64,000 nt of DNA from Variovorax sp. YR216 (lineage in GTDB: Bacteria; Pseudomonadota; Gammaproteobacteria; Burkholderiales; Burkholderiaceae_C). Where the stretch lies: NCBI RefSeq assembly GCF_900107745.1, contig NZ_FNRO01000010.1, positions 124,001 through 188,000 of the forward strand, read 5' to 3'. The notes beneath the pieces are model-generated. The model was given only the letters and a program-made list of their open reading frames with translations, was not told where the DNA came from and did no database searches. Below, piece after piece: positions 34,331 through 46,288 of the stretch. Each line of letters starts with the position of its first letter. Positions within the stretch are counted from its first letter, which is position 1. Both the position numbers and the translations under genes were made by a program.

Positions 34331-34435
34331 GGGCCGTGGCGAGGTCACTAGGGAATACGCTGACAGTGCCAGAATTCCCGGTTGGCGCTACGCTTGCACC
34401 TGTTTCCGCTGAGCCAATGATGGCCAAGGATCGCC

Positions 34436-35758
34436 ATGAACCATCTGAAAAATCGAAGCGAAAGATCATTGATTCGACCAGCAGTCGTAAAGCGCCTCAG
34501 GGCTCCGAAGGAGGAGATTCCCTCGTCGGTGCCGGCGCCGGCGCCAGTGAAGGGGGACCAGGCGCTCGTCAAGAGCATCAACCGCATCGCCTTGCTTCGC
34601 CTGCTCCGCGAGCACGCCGGCATCTCGCGCGCGGGGCTGTCCGAGCGCAGCGGCCTGACACGATCCACCGTCAGCCTGCTCATCAAGGAACTCATCGACG
34701 AAGGGTGGCTGGTCGAGGCGGACGCATTCGTCACCGGCACCGTCGGACGCCGGCCGACGCCCTTGAAGCTCGCCGGGAAGGACATGGTCTTGCTTGGCGT
34801 CGATCTCGGGCCAGACGCGGTCCAGGTGGTCGCGACGTCGATCCACGGCGAAATTCTCGAGGCAAGCCAGGCTGGCCTTCGGTCGAAGGATCCGGACGAG
34901 GCATGCCACCAGCTCGTCGAGATGGCCACCGCGCTTTCCGCCAAGATGGCGCGCGGCGGTTTGCGTCTGCTGGGCATCGGCGTCGGGCTGCATGGCCCGG
35001 TCGACAAGCGTTCGGGCATGCTGGAATTCGCGCCGAACATCGGCTGGCGCCATGTCGAGATCGGCCGCCGGCTTGGGGCGGAACTCGCACAGGCGGGCCT
35101 GGCCGACGTCCCTGTCTACTATCACAACGAAGCCGATCTGGCCGCCGTCGGCGAGACCGAGTTCTGCGAAAGACCGGTCGACGATCCCCTGGTCTACGTC
35201 AGCTGCGGCGTCGGGGTCGGCGCGGGCATCATCCTCAACCACGCGCTGTTCACGGGCGCCAGCGGTTCAGCGGGCGAGATCGGCCACACGACGCTCGTGA
35301 TCGAAGGGCAGCCCTGCTCGTGCGGTCGCCTCGGATGTGCGGAGGCGTATATCGGGCTCAAGGCCATCGCAGCCTCTGCCGGGTGCTTTCAGGGCGATGC
35401 GATCGACAGGCGGGCGCTGCGCGCGCGCATGAGCAGCCGCGATCCGGCGACCCGGGCCGCTTTCGCGAAGGCGGGCGCCTATCTCGGCGTGCTGCTCCAG
35501 AACGCCTGGACGACGTTCAACCCGCAGGTGATCGTCCTGGGTGGCGAGACGGTGACGCTCGGCGGAGACACGCTGCTCGACGCAGCCACCGACGTACTTT
35601 CCCGTTATGCGCAAAGGGCCGGCCTGACGGCGCCCGTGGTGAAGACGGCGCGGTATTCCGATCTTGCGACCGCCGTTGGCGGCGCCGCCTACGCCTTGCA
35701 CGCGATGCTCAATCCGCACCAGCCGGCGCTGCATTCGCAATACGTGGCAGCCAGTTAG
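34436..35758 (+). CDS. ROK-family transcriptional repressor (XylR/NagC-like)
   Basis: A 440-residue regulator. A winged-helix DNA-binding domain occupies about 45-105 (RAGLSERSGLTRSTVSLLIK). A ROK sugar-kinase-like domain follows: GVDLGPDAVQVVA for the phosphate loop, GIGVGLHGPVD, and GEIGHTTLVIEG followed by the zinc-binding CSCGRLGCAEAY. The ATG at 34436 has AAGGA five bases upstream. It is divergent from the sugar operon and most likely represses it until the imported sugar or xylose binds. XylR of Bacillus is the functional precedent. It ends 13 bases from the convergent serA stop. Confidence 0.9.
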   Translation: MNHLKNRSERSLIRPAVVKRLRAPKEEIPSSVPAPAPVKGDQALVKSINRIALLRLLREHAGISRAGLSERSGLTRSTVSLLIKELIDEGWLVEADAFVTGTVGRRPTPLKLAGKDMVLLGVDLGPDAVQVVATSIHGEILEASQAGLRSKDPDEACHQLVEMATALSAKMARGGLRLLGIGVGLHGPVDKRSGMLEFAPNIGWRHVEIGRRLGAELAQAGLADVPVYYHNEADLAAVGETEFCERPVDDPLVYVSCGVGVGAGIILNHALFTGASGSAGEIGHTTLVIEGQPCSCGRLGCAEAYIGLKAIAASAGCFQGDAIDRRALRARMSSRDPATRAAFAKAGAYLGVLLQNAWTTFNPQVIVLGGETVTLGGDTLLDAATDVLSRYAQRAGLTAPVVKTARYSDLATAVGGAAYALHAMLNPHQPALHSQYVAAS

Positions 35759-35771
35759 TTCGACGTTCGAA

Positions 35772-36968
35772 TTAATTGGCTCGACTGGCCGCGTGCGGCA
35801 AATAGCGCACCGACAACACCCCTTCGATCGCCCCGATGTCGTCGAGCACCGCGCCGCCCACCGCGCTGTCCACGTCCACCAGCGTGTAGGCCATGTCGCC
35901 GCGCGACTTGTTGACCATGTTGTGGATGTTCAGGCCCGCCTGCGCCATGGCGGTGGAGATCTGACCGAGCATGTTCGGCACGTTGGCGTTCGCGATCGCG
36001 ACCCGGTAGGCGGATTCGCGCGCCATCGTCACGCCGGGGAAGTTCACCGCGTTCGTGATGTTGCCGTTCTCCAGGAAGTCGCTGAGCTGGTCGGCCACCA
36101 TGACAGCGCAGTTTTCTTCGGCCTCGCGGGTGCATGCGCCAAGGTGCGGCAGGCAGATCACGCGCGCGTGCCGATGCAGCTGCGCGCTCGGGAAGTCGCA
36201 CACGTAGTGCCCGAGATGGCCAGAAGTCAGCGCGGCCAGCACCGCCGCGTTGTCCACCACGCCGTCGCGCGAGAAGTTCAGCAGCACGGTGCCCGGGCGC
36301 ATCAGGCCGATGTTGGCGGCGCTGACGAGGTGGCGGGTGGCCTGCATCAGCGGCACGTGCAGGGTCACGAAATGCGCGCTGCGCAGCACCTCGGCGACGC
36401 TGCCGGCCTTCTTCACCTGCGAGGGCAGGCTCCAGGCCGCATCGACCGTGATGTCGGGGTCGTAGCCGAGCACGTTCATGCCGAGCTTGATGGCCGCGTC
36501 GGCCACGAGGCAGCCCACCTTGCCGAGCCCGACCACGCCGAGCGTCTGGCCCGCGAGCTCGAAGCCCGCGAAGGCGCTCTTGCCGCTTTCCACGGTCTTG
36601 TCGAGATCGGCATGCGCGGTGTCGAGCTCATCGACGAAACGCAGCGCGCCCGAGAGCTGGCGCGCGGCCATCAGCATGCCGGCGATCACCAGTTCCTTGA
36701 CCGCATTCGCGTTGGCGCCCGGTGCGTTGAAGACGGGCACGCCGCGCGCGCTCATCGCTTCGACCGGGATGTTGTTGGTGCCGGCGCCGGCACGGGCGAT
36801 GGCGCGCACGCTGGAAGGGATCTCCATCCTGTGCATGTCCGCCGAACGCACCAGCACCGCGTCGGGCAGGGCGATATCAGGGCCAGTGACGTAGTGTTCG
36901 GCCGGCAGCCGGGCCAGGCCCTTGGACGAGATCTGGTTGAGCACCAGGATCTTGAGGCGCTCAGCCAT
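35772..36968 (-). CDS. serA: D-3-phosphoglycerate dehydrogenase
   Basis: First committed step of serine synthesis, oxidising 3-phosphoglycerate with NAD(+). The 398-residue length is that of the short SerA type. The N-terminal catalytic domain has IARAGAGTNNIPVEAM. The Rossmann motif is LGVVGLGKVGCLVAD, with the charge relay at RDGVVDNAAVL and the active-site region CLPHLGACTREAEENCA. The C-terminal ACT domain (about 325-398) contains VPNMLGQISTAMAQAGLNI, which in other bacteria senses serine. Its start overlaps the serC stop by eight bases. Confidence 0.92.
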   Translation of the reverse strand: MAERLKILVLNQISSKGLARLPAEHYVTGPDIALPDAVLVRSADMHRMEIPSSVRAIARAGAGTNNIPVEAMSARGVPVFNAPGANANAVKELVIAGMLMAARQLSGALRFVDELDTAHADLDKTVESGKSAFAGFELAGQTLGVVGLGKVGCLVADAAIKLGMNVLGYDPDITVDAAWSLPSQVKKAGSVAEVLRSAHFVTLHVPLMQATRHLVSAANIGLMRPGTVLLNFSRDGVVDNAAVLAALTSGHLGHYVCDFPSAQLHRHARVICLPHLGACTREAEENCAVMVADQLSDFLENGNITNAVNFPGVTMARESAYRVAIANANVPNMLGQISTAMAQAGLNIHNMVNKSRGDMAYTLVDVDSAVGGAVLDDIGAIEGVLSVRYLPHAASRAN

Positions 36969-38043
36969 GGCTCGCCTCGAACTCCTTCATGTAGGCCACC
37001 AGCGCCTGCACGCCTTCGATGGGCATCGCGTTGTAGATCGATGCGCGCATGCCGCCGACCGAGCGATGGCCCTTGAGCTGCACCATGCCGCGCGCGTCTG
37101 CGCCCTTGAGGAAGGCCTCGTCCAGCGATTCGTCGCGCAGCTTGAAGGGCACGTTCATCAGCGAGCGGTCTTCGCGCGCCACCGGGTTGTAGAAGAACGA
37201 GGTGGTTTCCAGATGGTCGTACAGCACCGCGGCCTTGCGGCGGTTGTTCGCCTCGATGGCCGGGAGGCCGCCTTGCTGCTCGATCCAGTTGAACACCAGC
37301 CCCGCGATGTAGATCGCGTAGGTGGGCGGGGTGTTGAACATCGAGTCGTTCTCGGCCTGGATCTTGTAGTCGAAGGCCGAAGGCGTGATCGGCAGCGCCT
37401 GCCCGATGAGGTCGTCACGCACGATCACCACCGTCACGCCGGCCGGCCCGATGTTCTTCTGCGCGCCGCCGTAGATGAGGCCGTAGCGGCTCACGTCGAC
37501 CGGCCTGGACATGAAGTTGCTCGACATGTCGGCCACCAGCGGCACGTCGCCGGTGTCGGGCGTCCAGTGGTATTCGACGCCGCCGATGGTTTCGTTCGAG
37601 CAGATGTGCACGTAGGCGGCCTTGGGGTCGAGCTTCCAGGTCTCCTGCCTGGGCACGCTCGTGTAGCCGTCCTTCTCGCTGCTGGCGGCCACGTTGACCT
37701 TGCAGTACTTCTTCGTTTCCTTGATCGACTTCTTCGACCACTCGCCGGTGTCGATGTAGTCCGCGCTCTCCCGGCCGCGCAGCATGTTCATCGGAACGAT
37801 CGCGTTCTCCGCGATCGCGCCGCCCTGCAGGAAGAGCACCTTGTAGTTCTTGGGCACCGCCAGAAGCTCGCGCAGCCGCCTTTCGGCTTCGGCATGGATG
37901 GAGATGAACTCCTTGCCGCGATGGCTCATCTCCATCACCGACATGCCGCTGCCGCGCCAGTCGAGCATCTCGTCCGCGGCCTGCCGCAGCACCGATTCGG
38001 GCAACGTGGCAGGGCCTGCGCTGAAGTTGAAGACACGGGTCAT
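36961..38043 (-). CDS. serC: Phosphoserine aminotransferase
   Basis: Transfers the amino group from glutamate to 3-phosphohydroxypyruvate in serine synthesis; it also acts in pyridoxal phosphate synthesis. The 360-residue protein starts VFNFSAGPATLPESVL and has FLQGGAIAENAIVPMN; the Schiff-base lysine is in YGGAQKNIGPAGV near residue 195, and the C-terminus carries GGMRASIYNAMP. The Ala in QGGAIAE replaces the Ser of some homologues. GGAG lies eight bases before the ATG at 38043. It forms a two-gene operon with serA, an arrangement that couples successive steps of one pathway. Confidence 0.94.
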   Translation of the reverse strand: MTRVFNFSAGPATLPESVLRQAADEMLDWRGSGMSVMEMSHRGKEFISIHAEAERRLRELLAVPKNYKVLFLQGGAIAENAIVPMNMLRGRESADYIDTGEWSKKSIKETKKYCKVNVAASSEKDGYTSVPRQETWKLDPKAAYVHICSNETIGGVEYHWTPDTGDVPLVADMSSNFMSRPVDVSRYGLIYGGAQKNIGPAGVTVVIVRDDLIGQALPITPSAFDYKIQAENDSMFNTPPTYAIYIAGLVFNWIEQQGGLPAIEANNRRKAAVLYDHLETTSFFYNPVAREDRSLMNVPFKLRDESLDEAFLKGADARGMVQLKGHRSVGGMRASIYNAMPIEGVQALVAYMKEFEASHG

Positions 38044-38184
38044 CGTGAAATCTCCACGGGGTGCGGGCGTGCACCGTAGCGCATCGGCGGAAGTCCGACA
38101 AGTGGCCTTTGGTGCTGGTTGTTGCGCATTTGCCAGCAGGCGTACACCGTTTCGCCAAGGTGCACTAAGCTGATTCGCGGTGGT

Positions 38185-38202
38185 GCGCCGCGGGAGCGGC
38201 GC
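38185..38202. promoter_or_regulatory. GC-rich hairpin in the autotransporter 5' region
   Basis: A perfect 7-bp inverted repeat GCGCCGC-GGGA-GCGGCGC lies 32 bases upstream of the autotransporter ATG. It could form a stable stem just before the AAGGAAG ribosome site at 38224. It might attenuate or protect the mRNA, or bind a regulator; no T-run follows, so it is not a typical intrinsic terminator. Confidence 0.35.
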
Positions 38203-38234
38203 GACGGGAACAGGCCTTGGATCAAGGAAGCTGC

Positions 38235-41174
<2,940 letters not shown>

Positions 41175-41180
41175 GCGCGA

Positions 41181-42893
41181 TCAGGCCTTCGCTTGCGTGC
41201 CCGGCTGCTGCTGTCCGTAGGCCGCAACGGCTTCGTCCACCGTCGCATAGAAGGTCTCGGCGCCGAAGCGGGCGAAGAGCCCAAAGCGCTTGAGCTTGTC
41301 CTTGACCGGATCCTTCATCTCCGCGAAGCAGAGCTCGATGTTTTCGGCCTGCAGGCTGTCGTCGAGTTCGGCCACGATGTCGGCGGCGGTCACGTCGACG
41401 CTGGTCACCGGCTCGGCCGCCACGACCACCCAGCGCACCGGTGTGGGGGAGGCCTTCACTGCCTCCATCACGCGGTCGCGGAAGAGCTCCGCGTTGGCGA
41501 AGAACAGCGGCGCGTCCCAGCGGAAGATCACCAGCCCCGGAATGCGCCGCGCCTGCGGGTAGCGCGTGATGTCGTGAAAGCCGTCCACCCCATCGGGCTG
41601 CCCGAGCACCGCGGAGTGCGGTCGCCAGCCATCCCAGAGGAATTCGGCGATCGCGATCACGAGCGCGATGCCGATGCCCGGGATCGCGCCGAACACCGCG
41701 ACGCCGATGAAGCAGATGATCGACAGCCAGAACTCCCAGCGCTGGATGCGGTAGATGCGGCGCAGGTCGGTGATCTCGATCAGCCCGATGGCCGACGCGA
41801 TAACCACCGCCGCGAGCGCCGTGGTCGGCAGGTTCCGCATCAGGTTGGGCGCGGCGAGCAGCAGCACCGCGATCGCGATGGCGCCGACGACGCCGGTGAC
41901 CTGGGTGCGTGCACCGGCCGCCTCGGCCACCGGCGTGCGCGATGCGCTGCTGCTGATCGGCATGCCCTGGAAGAACCCGGTGGCGAGGTTTGCGACACCG
42001 AGCCCGACCATCTCCTGGTTGGGATCGACCGGGGTGCGCATGCGCGCGGCATAGACGCGCGAGAGTACGCTCGTGTCGGCAAATGAAACCAGCGCGACCG
42101 CGAGCCCGCCGAGCAGCACCGGGCGGATGTCATCGAGCTGGATGATTGGCACCGAAGGCGTGGGCAGCCCCTGCGGCAACGGGCCGAGCACCTTGAGGCC
42201 GGTCTGCGTCGCGAGATCGAACAGGCCGGCGGCAATCGTCGCGGCGACCACGCCGATCAGCACGGCGGGCGCGCGCGGCACCCGCTGCAGCAGCAGGATC
42301 GCCACGAGCGTGCCGGCGCCCACGAGCAGCGTCACGCCGTGCGTCTTGCCGCCGGCGATGCCTTGCAGCAGGGCCCAGGTCTGCTGCAGAGGGCCTTCGC
42401 CCTCGACCGAGAAGCCGAAGAGCTTGGGCAACTGGCTCAGGAGCACGGTGAGCGCGATGCCGTTCATGTAGCCGTAGCGGATCGGCTTCGACAGCAGCTC
42501 GGTCACGAAGCCCAGCTTCGCGAAGCCCGCGGCGATGCACACCAGCCCCGAGACGATCGCCATCGCGCTCGCGATCGTGATGGCGCGCATCGGATCGCCG
42601 GCCGATAGCGGCAGCACCACCGCGAGGATCACCGCGGCAAGCGCGGAGTCGGGGCCGAGCACGAGGATGCGGCTCGGCCCGAAGAGCGCGTAGGCCAGCA
42701 GCGGAACGATGGTGGCGTAAAGCCCGTAGATGCCCGGCACGCCCGAGGCCTGCGCATACGCGATGCCCACGGGCACCAGCATGGTCGTGAGCACGAGACC
42801 GGCCACGAGATCGTGGCGCAGCGCGGACACGCTGTAGCCGCGCAGGTTGCGCAGGCCCGGAAGCCAGCGGGAGACAGAGATCACAGAAGCCAT
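41181..42893 (-). CDS. SulP-family anion transporter with STAS domain
   Basis: A 570-residue inner-membrane protein with about 12 to 14 membrane segments. The N-terminal LRNLRGYSVSALRHDLVAGL and GVPGIYGLYATIVPLLAYAL are typical SulP elements; GMPISSSASRTPVAEAAGA matches the conserved core of the family. The cytosolic STAS domain occupies about 440-560. The ATG at 42893 overlaps the phospholipase-D-family stop by 13 bases, so the genes are coupled. Substrates of bacterial SulP proteins include sulfate, bicarbonate and dicarboxylates; none is indicated here. Confidence 0.92.
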   Translation of the reverse strand: MASVISVSRWLPGLRNLRGYSVSALRHDLVAGLVLTTMLVPVGIAYAQASGVPGIYGLYATIVPLLAYALFGPSRILVLGPDSALAAVILAVVLPLSAGDPMRAITIASAMAIVSGLVCIAAGFAKLGFVTELLSKPIRYGYMNGIALTVLLSQLPKLFGFSVEGEGPLQQTWALLQGIAGGKTHGVTLLVGAGTLVAILLLQRVPRAPAVLIGVVAATIAAGLFDLATQTGLKVLGPLPQGLPTPSVPIIQLDDIRPVLLGGLAVALVSFADTSVLSRVYAARMRTPVDPNQEMVGLGVANLATGFFQGMPISSSASRTPVAEAAGARTQVTGVVGAIAIAVLLLAAPNLMRNLPTTALAAVVIASAIGLIEITDLRRIYRIQRWEFWLSIICFIGVAVFGAIPGIGIALVIAIAEFLWDGWRPHSAVLGQPDGVDGFHDITRYPQARRIPGLVIFRWDAPLFFANAELFRDRVMEAVKASPTPVRWVVVAAEPVTSVDVTAADIVAELDDSLQAENIELCFAEMKDPVKDKLKRFGLFARFGAETFYATVDEAVAAYGQQQPGTQAKA

Positions 42894-44443
42894 TCGATCG
42901 GCAGTGTCGCGCCGATATCGACGAAGGTCCGTTCCAGCCATCCGGTCTCCGGGTCGGTGGTATAGACCTTGCCGCCCGCATCGGCCCATCGCAGCGACCC
43001 GTCTTCGGCGAGCGTGACGCGGTACGCGATCGACGGATAGGCGTCGCCGACGACCGCGTGCAGCTTCGACGCCATCGCGGGGCTGTCGATCACGAGGCCC
43101 ATTTCGGTGTTGAGCCGCGCCGAGCGCGGGTCGAAGTTGAACGAGCCGACGAAGATCGAGCGTCCGTCGACCGCATAGGTCTTCGCATGCAGTCCGGCCT
43201 TGGAGCCGCGCCCGATCTCGTTCGCACGCGCCATGATCGGCGCTGCCTCGGGCTTGAGCTCGAAGAGCTGTACCCCGGCCTGCGACAGTTCCTTGCGGTG
43301 CTTGACGTAGCCGGAGTGCACCGACTTCTCGTCAGTCGCCGCGAGCGAGTTGGTCAGCACGCGCACCTGCACGCCCTGCTTCGCGAGGCTGGCCAGCGCT
43401 TCGGTGCCCGCGTTGCCCGGCACGAAGTAGGGCGAGATGATGTCGAGCGACTTCACCGGTTTGCCGAAGGCGGTCATCAGCTTGGGCAGCAGGAGCAGTT
43501 CGGTCCTGGTTTCGGGACTCAATGTCTTGCCGGGGTCGTCATGCACCACCGTGGCGGTCGTCCATTCGGGTTGCAGCGTATGCGCGAGCATCCGCTGCAC
43601 GACTTCGGCGTGCGCGATGGCGTCGGCGTACTTCGCGGTGGTCGGGTCGTCGCGGATCGTCTGCGCGCGACGAGCGAGCGCCTGCCGCGACTCGGGCTCG
43701 ACGCCCGCAAGGATCTTCTTCGCGGGATAGGCCGAGGGGCTGTTCCAGAACAGGTCGAACTCCGAGGACACCGACTTCACCACCTCGCCGAATGCGATCA
43801 CGTCGAGGTCGACGAGGCCGGTGTCCGCGCCGGCCTCGAAGTACTCGTCGGCGATGTTGCGTCCGCCGACCACCGCGACCACGTTGTCGACGGTGAAGGA
43901 CTTGTTGTGCATGCGGTGATTGAGCCGGGTGAAGTCGGCAAGAAAGCCCAGGCCGCGTGCGCTGCGCCCTGCATAGGGGTTGTAGAGCCGCAGGTCGAGC
44001 TTGGGCTGCGAAGCCAGCAGTGCGAGTGTTGGATCGAGACCGACGGTGTTGAGATCGTCCAGCAGGATGCGCACGCGGACGCCGCGCTCGGCGGCGCGCA
44101 TCGCCTCGTCGAAGAGCAGCGTGCCGGTCGCGTCGTTGTGCCAGATGAAGGTCTGGATGTCGATCGATCGCGTCGCCGCGCGTGCGAGCGCGATGCGCGC
44201 ACCGAAGGCGACATGGCCGTCATCGATCGCGACGACGCCCGTCTTGCCCGGGTGCTGCTGCGCGAGCGGAACGACGGCGCTGCCGAGCGGGCCTTGCGCG
44301 GACGGCGCGATCGAGTGGGTCTCCGGCCGGTCCTCCTGGGAGGGCAGGGTGCCGCATCCCGCGAGCAGGGCGACAGTAGCGATGCAGGCCGCGCCCAGCG
44401 CCCGATGGATTCGATGATGAAGCCCTTGCAGCAGGTGAGGCAT
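42881..44443 (-). CDS. Phospholipase D-family lipoprotein (cardiolipin synthase-like)
   Basis: A 520-residue protein with a lipobox (VALLAGC, Cys30), so it is likely anchored in an envelope membrane. Both HKD motifs are present: HNKSFTVD (179-186) followed by GGRNIADEYF, and HAKTYAVD near 417 followed by GSFNFDPRS. This pair forms the phosphatidyl-transfer active site. The layout matches cardiolipin synthase C/YmdC-like lipoproteins. The ATG at 44443 is 17 bases after the PPK2 stop. Its neighbours (SulP transporter, PPK2, DUF2950, DUF3300) form one minus-strand series; why a phospholipid enzyme is coupled to them is not obvious. Confidence 0.88.
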   Translation of the reverse strand: MPHLLQGLHHRIHRALGAACIATVALLAGCGTLPSQEDRPETHSIAPSAQGPLGSAVVPLAQQHPGKTGVVAIDDGHVAFGARIALARAATRSIDIQTFIWHNDATGTLLFDEAMRAAERGVRVRILLDDLNTVGLDPTLALLASQPKLDLRLYNPYAGRSARGLGFLADFTRLNHRMHNKSFTVDNVVAVVGGRNIADEYFEAGADTGLVDLDVIAFGEVVKSVSSEFDLFWNSPSAYPAKKILAGVEPESRQALARRAQTIRDDPTTAKYADAIAHAEVVQRMLAHTLQPEWTTATVVHDDPGKTLSPETRTELLLLPKLMTAFGKPVKSLDIISPYFVPGNAGTEALASLAKQGVQVRVLTNSLAATDEKSVHSGYVKHRKELSQAGVQLFELKPEAAPIMARANEIGRGSKAGLHAKTYAVDGRSIFVGSFNFDPRSARLNTEMGLVIDSPAMASKLHAVVGDAYPSIAYRVTLAEDGSLRWADAGGKVYTTDPETGWLERTFVDIGATLPIEWLL

Positions 44444-44460
44444 CGAAGGCGCAGCGGTGG

Positions 44461-45333
44461 CTAGTAGACCTCGGGCACGTACTTGACCGGGTAGCTCGAC
44501 TCGTGCGAGTCGCTCTTGAGGTGCCGCTTCGGCAGCTTCACCTTCTCGCGCGGCGCTTCCTGGTAGGGGATCTGCGAGAGCAGGTGGCGGATCATGTTCA
44601 GCCGCGCGCGCTTCTTGTCGTCCGAGCGCACCACGTACCAGGGTGCCCATGAGGAATCGCTGGCCTTGAACATGTCGTCGCGCGCGCGGGTGTAGTCGTC
44701 CCAGCGGTTGTAGGACTTGAGGTCCATCGGCGACAGCTTCCAGATCTTGCGGCCGTCCTCGATGCGGCCCTTCAGGCGGCGGGTCTGCTCGTCCGGGTTC
44801 ACTTCGAGCCAGTACTTGAGCAGGATCACGCCCGAGTCGACGATGGCGCGCTCCACCAGCGGCACGCCCATCAGGAAGCCCTTGGCCTGCTGTTCGGTGC
44901 AGAAGCCCATCACGCGCTCGACGCCGGCGCGGTTGTACCAGCTGCGGTCGAAGATGATGATTTCGCCCGCCGCGGGCAGATGGCCGAAGTAGCGCTGGAA
45001 GTACATCTGCGATTTCTGGCGCTCGGTCGGCGCGGGAAGCGCGACCACGCGGAACACGCGCGGGCTCACACGCTCGGTGATGGCCTTGATGGTGCCGCCC
45101 TTGCCCGCGCCGTCGCGGCCCTCGAAGAGGATGCACACCTTGAGGCCGGCGTGCTTCACCCACTCCTGCAGCTTCACGAGTTCGATGTGAAGGTCCTTCA
45201 GGGCCTTGTCGTAGTCCTTGGTGGACAGGGGGCCGGACTCCGCCTTGGGCGCCACGCTGTCGGGCACTTCCTCCGGCGCTTTCGATGCCGCTGGCTCGGC
45301 TTCGCTGCGGTTCGACTTCTTGTCTTTCTGCAT
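44461..45333 (-). CDS. ppk2: Polyphosphate kinase 2
   Basis: Uses polyphosphate to phosphorylate nucleotides, or the reverse. The 290-residue protein has a variable acidic N-terminus (about 1-38), Walker A EGRDGAGKGGTIKAI (71-85) and lid/Walker B-type FDRSWYNRAGVERVMGF (128-144), both diagnostic for PPK2. Further family segments are KYWLEVNPDEQTRRLKGR and YVVRSDDKKRARLN. The ATG at 45333 has GAGGA eight bases upstream; an ATG at 45360 overlapping the DUF2950 stop has none. The single-domain length fits class I PPK2, but substrate preference (GDP, ADP or NMP) cannot be assigned by eye. Confidence 0.92.
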   Translation of the reverse strand: MQKDKKSNRSEAEPAASKAPEEVPDSVAPKAESGPLSTKDYDKALKDLHIELVKLQEWVKHAGLKVCILFEGRDGAGKGGTIKAITERVSPRVFRVVALPAPTERQKSQMYFQRYFGHLPAAGEIIIFDRSWYNRAGVERVMGFCTEQQAKGFLMGVPLVERAIVDSGVILLKYWLEVNPDEQTRRLKGRIEDGRKIWKLSPMDLKSYNRWDDYTRARDDMFKASDSSWAPWYVVRSDDKKRARLNMIRHLLSQIPYQEAPREKVKLPKRHLKSDSHESSYPVKYVPEVY

Positions 45334-45356
45334 GGCGATTTCCTCGTGTCTTGCAT

Positions 45357-46250
45357 TCATGGCTGCAGGTTGACCTTCTGCCAGCTCGTGTCGGGATCGA
45401 AGCGCGTCATCGCGCGCGCGGTTGCATCGGTGTTGGGACCGAGGTTCTTCTCGTACACCACGCCGTCATGGCTGACCATGAAGCTCATCACGCCGGTCTC
45501 GCCGTATTTCACCGGCCACGCGACGAGCGCGAAGCCACCGCGCATGCGCTTGCCGATGACATAGTCGTAGGCGCCGCCCGGCGCGTTCGCGCCCTGCGCC
45601 TTGAGGATCTTGAAGTGGTAGCCGTGGTAGCCCTCGCCGGGACGCGCCGGCGCGTAGATCGGGCCGAGCGGGCTCTCGGGTTCGCCGGCGGCGGTGGGCC
45701 AGTAGAGGCCGTCGTGCTTGCCCGGCGAACTGGCGAACTTCTGCGCGTATTCGAGCACGTGGTTGTCATCGCGATCGACCTGGGCGTATTCCTTCTGCGC
45801 GTCGAAATAGGCGAGCACCGCGTTCATGGCCGCGAGCTCGTTGCGGCCGATGCGGCGGGTCTTCATCTGATCGACACCGGCGGCCGGATCGAAGTGCCAG
45901 CCGCCCGCACCCTTGACGATGGGGATCGGCAGCGTCCAGTCGGCGTCGCCCGCGGACAGCAGCGCGCGGTTGGGGCCGTCGGCCACCACCTTGTGCTGCT
46001 TCGCGTAGGCCGCGAGGAAGTCGTAGATGTCCTCGCGGTCGACTTCGCCGGCGGGCACGAAGCGCTTCCAGTCGTCGCCGAGCACGGTGCGCAGCGCGCT
46101 CTCGTCGTAGTTGGCGATCGCGCTGAAGAAGGCCTGCGCCGCGGCGTCGGCGCTGGGATAGGCCTTCTGCGCGAACGCCGGAGCCGAAGCCAGCGCAACA
46201 GCCGCAACGGCCATGGCGACAGCATGCTTGATGCGGATGAATTGGGGCAT
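45357..46250 (-). CDS. DUF2950 exported protein
   Basis: A 297-residue periplasmic protein of the DUF2950 type, which travels with DUF3300 genes in proteobacteria. A signal peptide ends ASAPAFA (about residue 27). The mature part contains FFSAIANYDESALRTVLGDDW, RIGRNELAAMNAVLAYFDAQ, GYHGYHFKILKAQG and MSFMVSHDGVVYEKNLG. GAGGA stands six bases before the ATG at 46250. It follows DUF3300 by 38 bases. Function unknown; both partners are exported, suggesting joint work in the envelope. Confidence 0.85.
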   Translation of the reverse strand: MPQFIRIKHAVAMAVAAVALASAPAFAQKAYPSADAAAQAFFSAIANYDESALRTVLGDDWKRFVPAGEVDREDIYDFLAAYAKQHKVVADGPNRALLSAGDADWTLPIPIVKGAGGWHFDPAAGVDQMKTRRIGRNELAAMNAVLAYFDAQKEYAQVDRDDNHVLEYAQKFASSPGKHDGLYWPTAAGEPESPLGPIYAPARPGEGYHGYHFKILKAQGANAPGGAYDYVIGKRMRGGFALVAWPVKYGETGVMSFMVSHDGVVYEKNLGPNTDATARAMTRFDPDTSWQKVNLQP

Positions 46251-46288
46251 GGTGTGTCCTCGTTCGGAGATGGGTTGCTTGATGCGGA

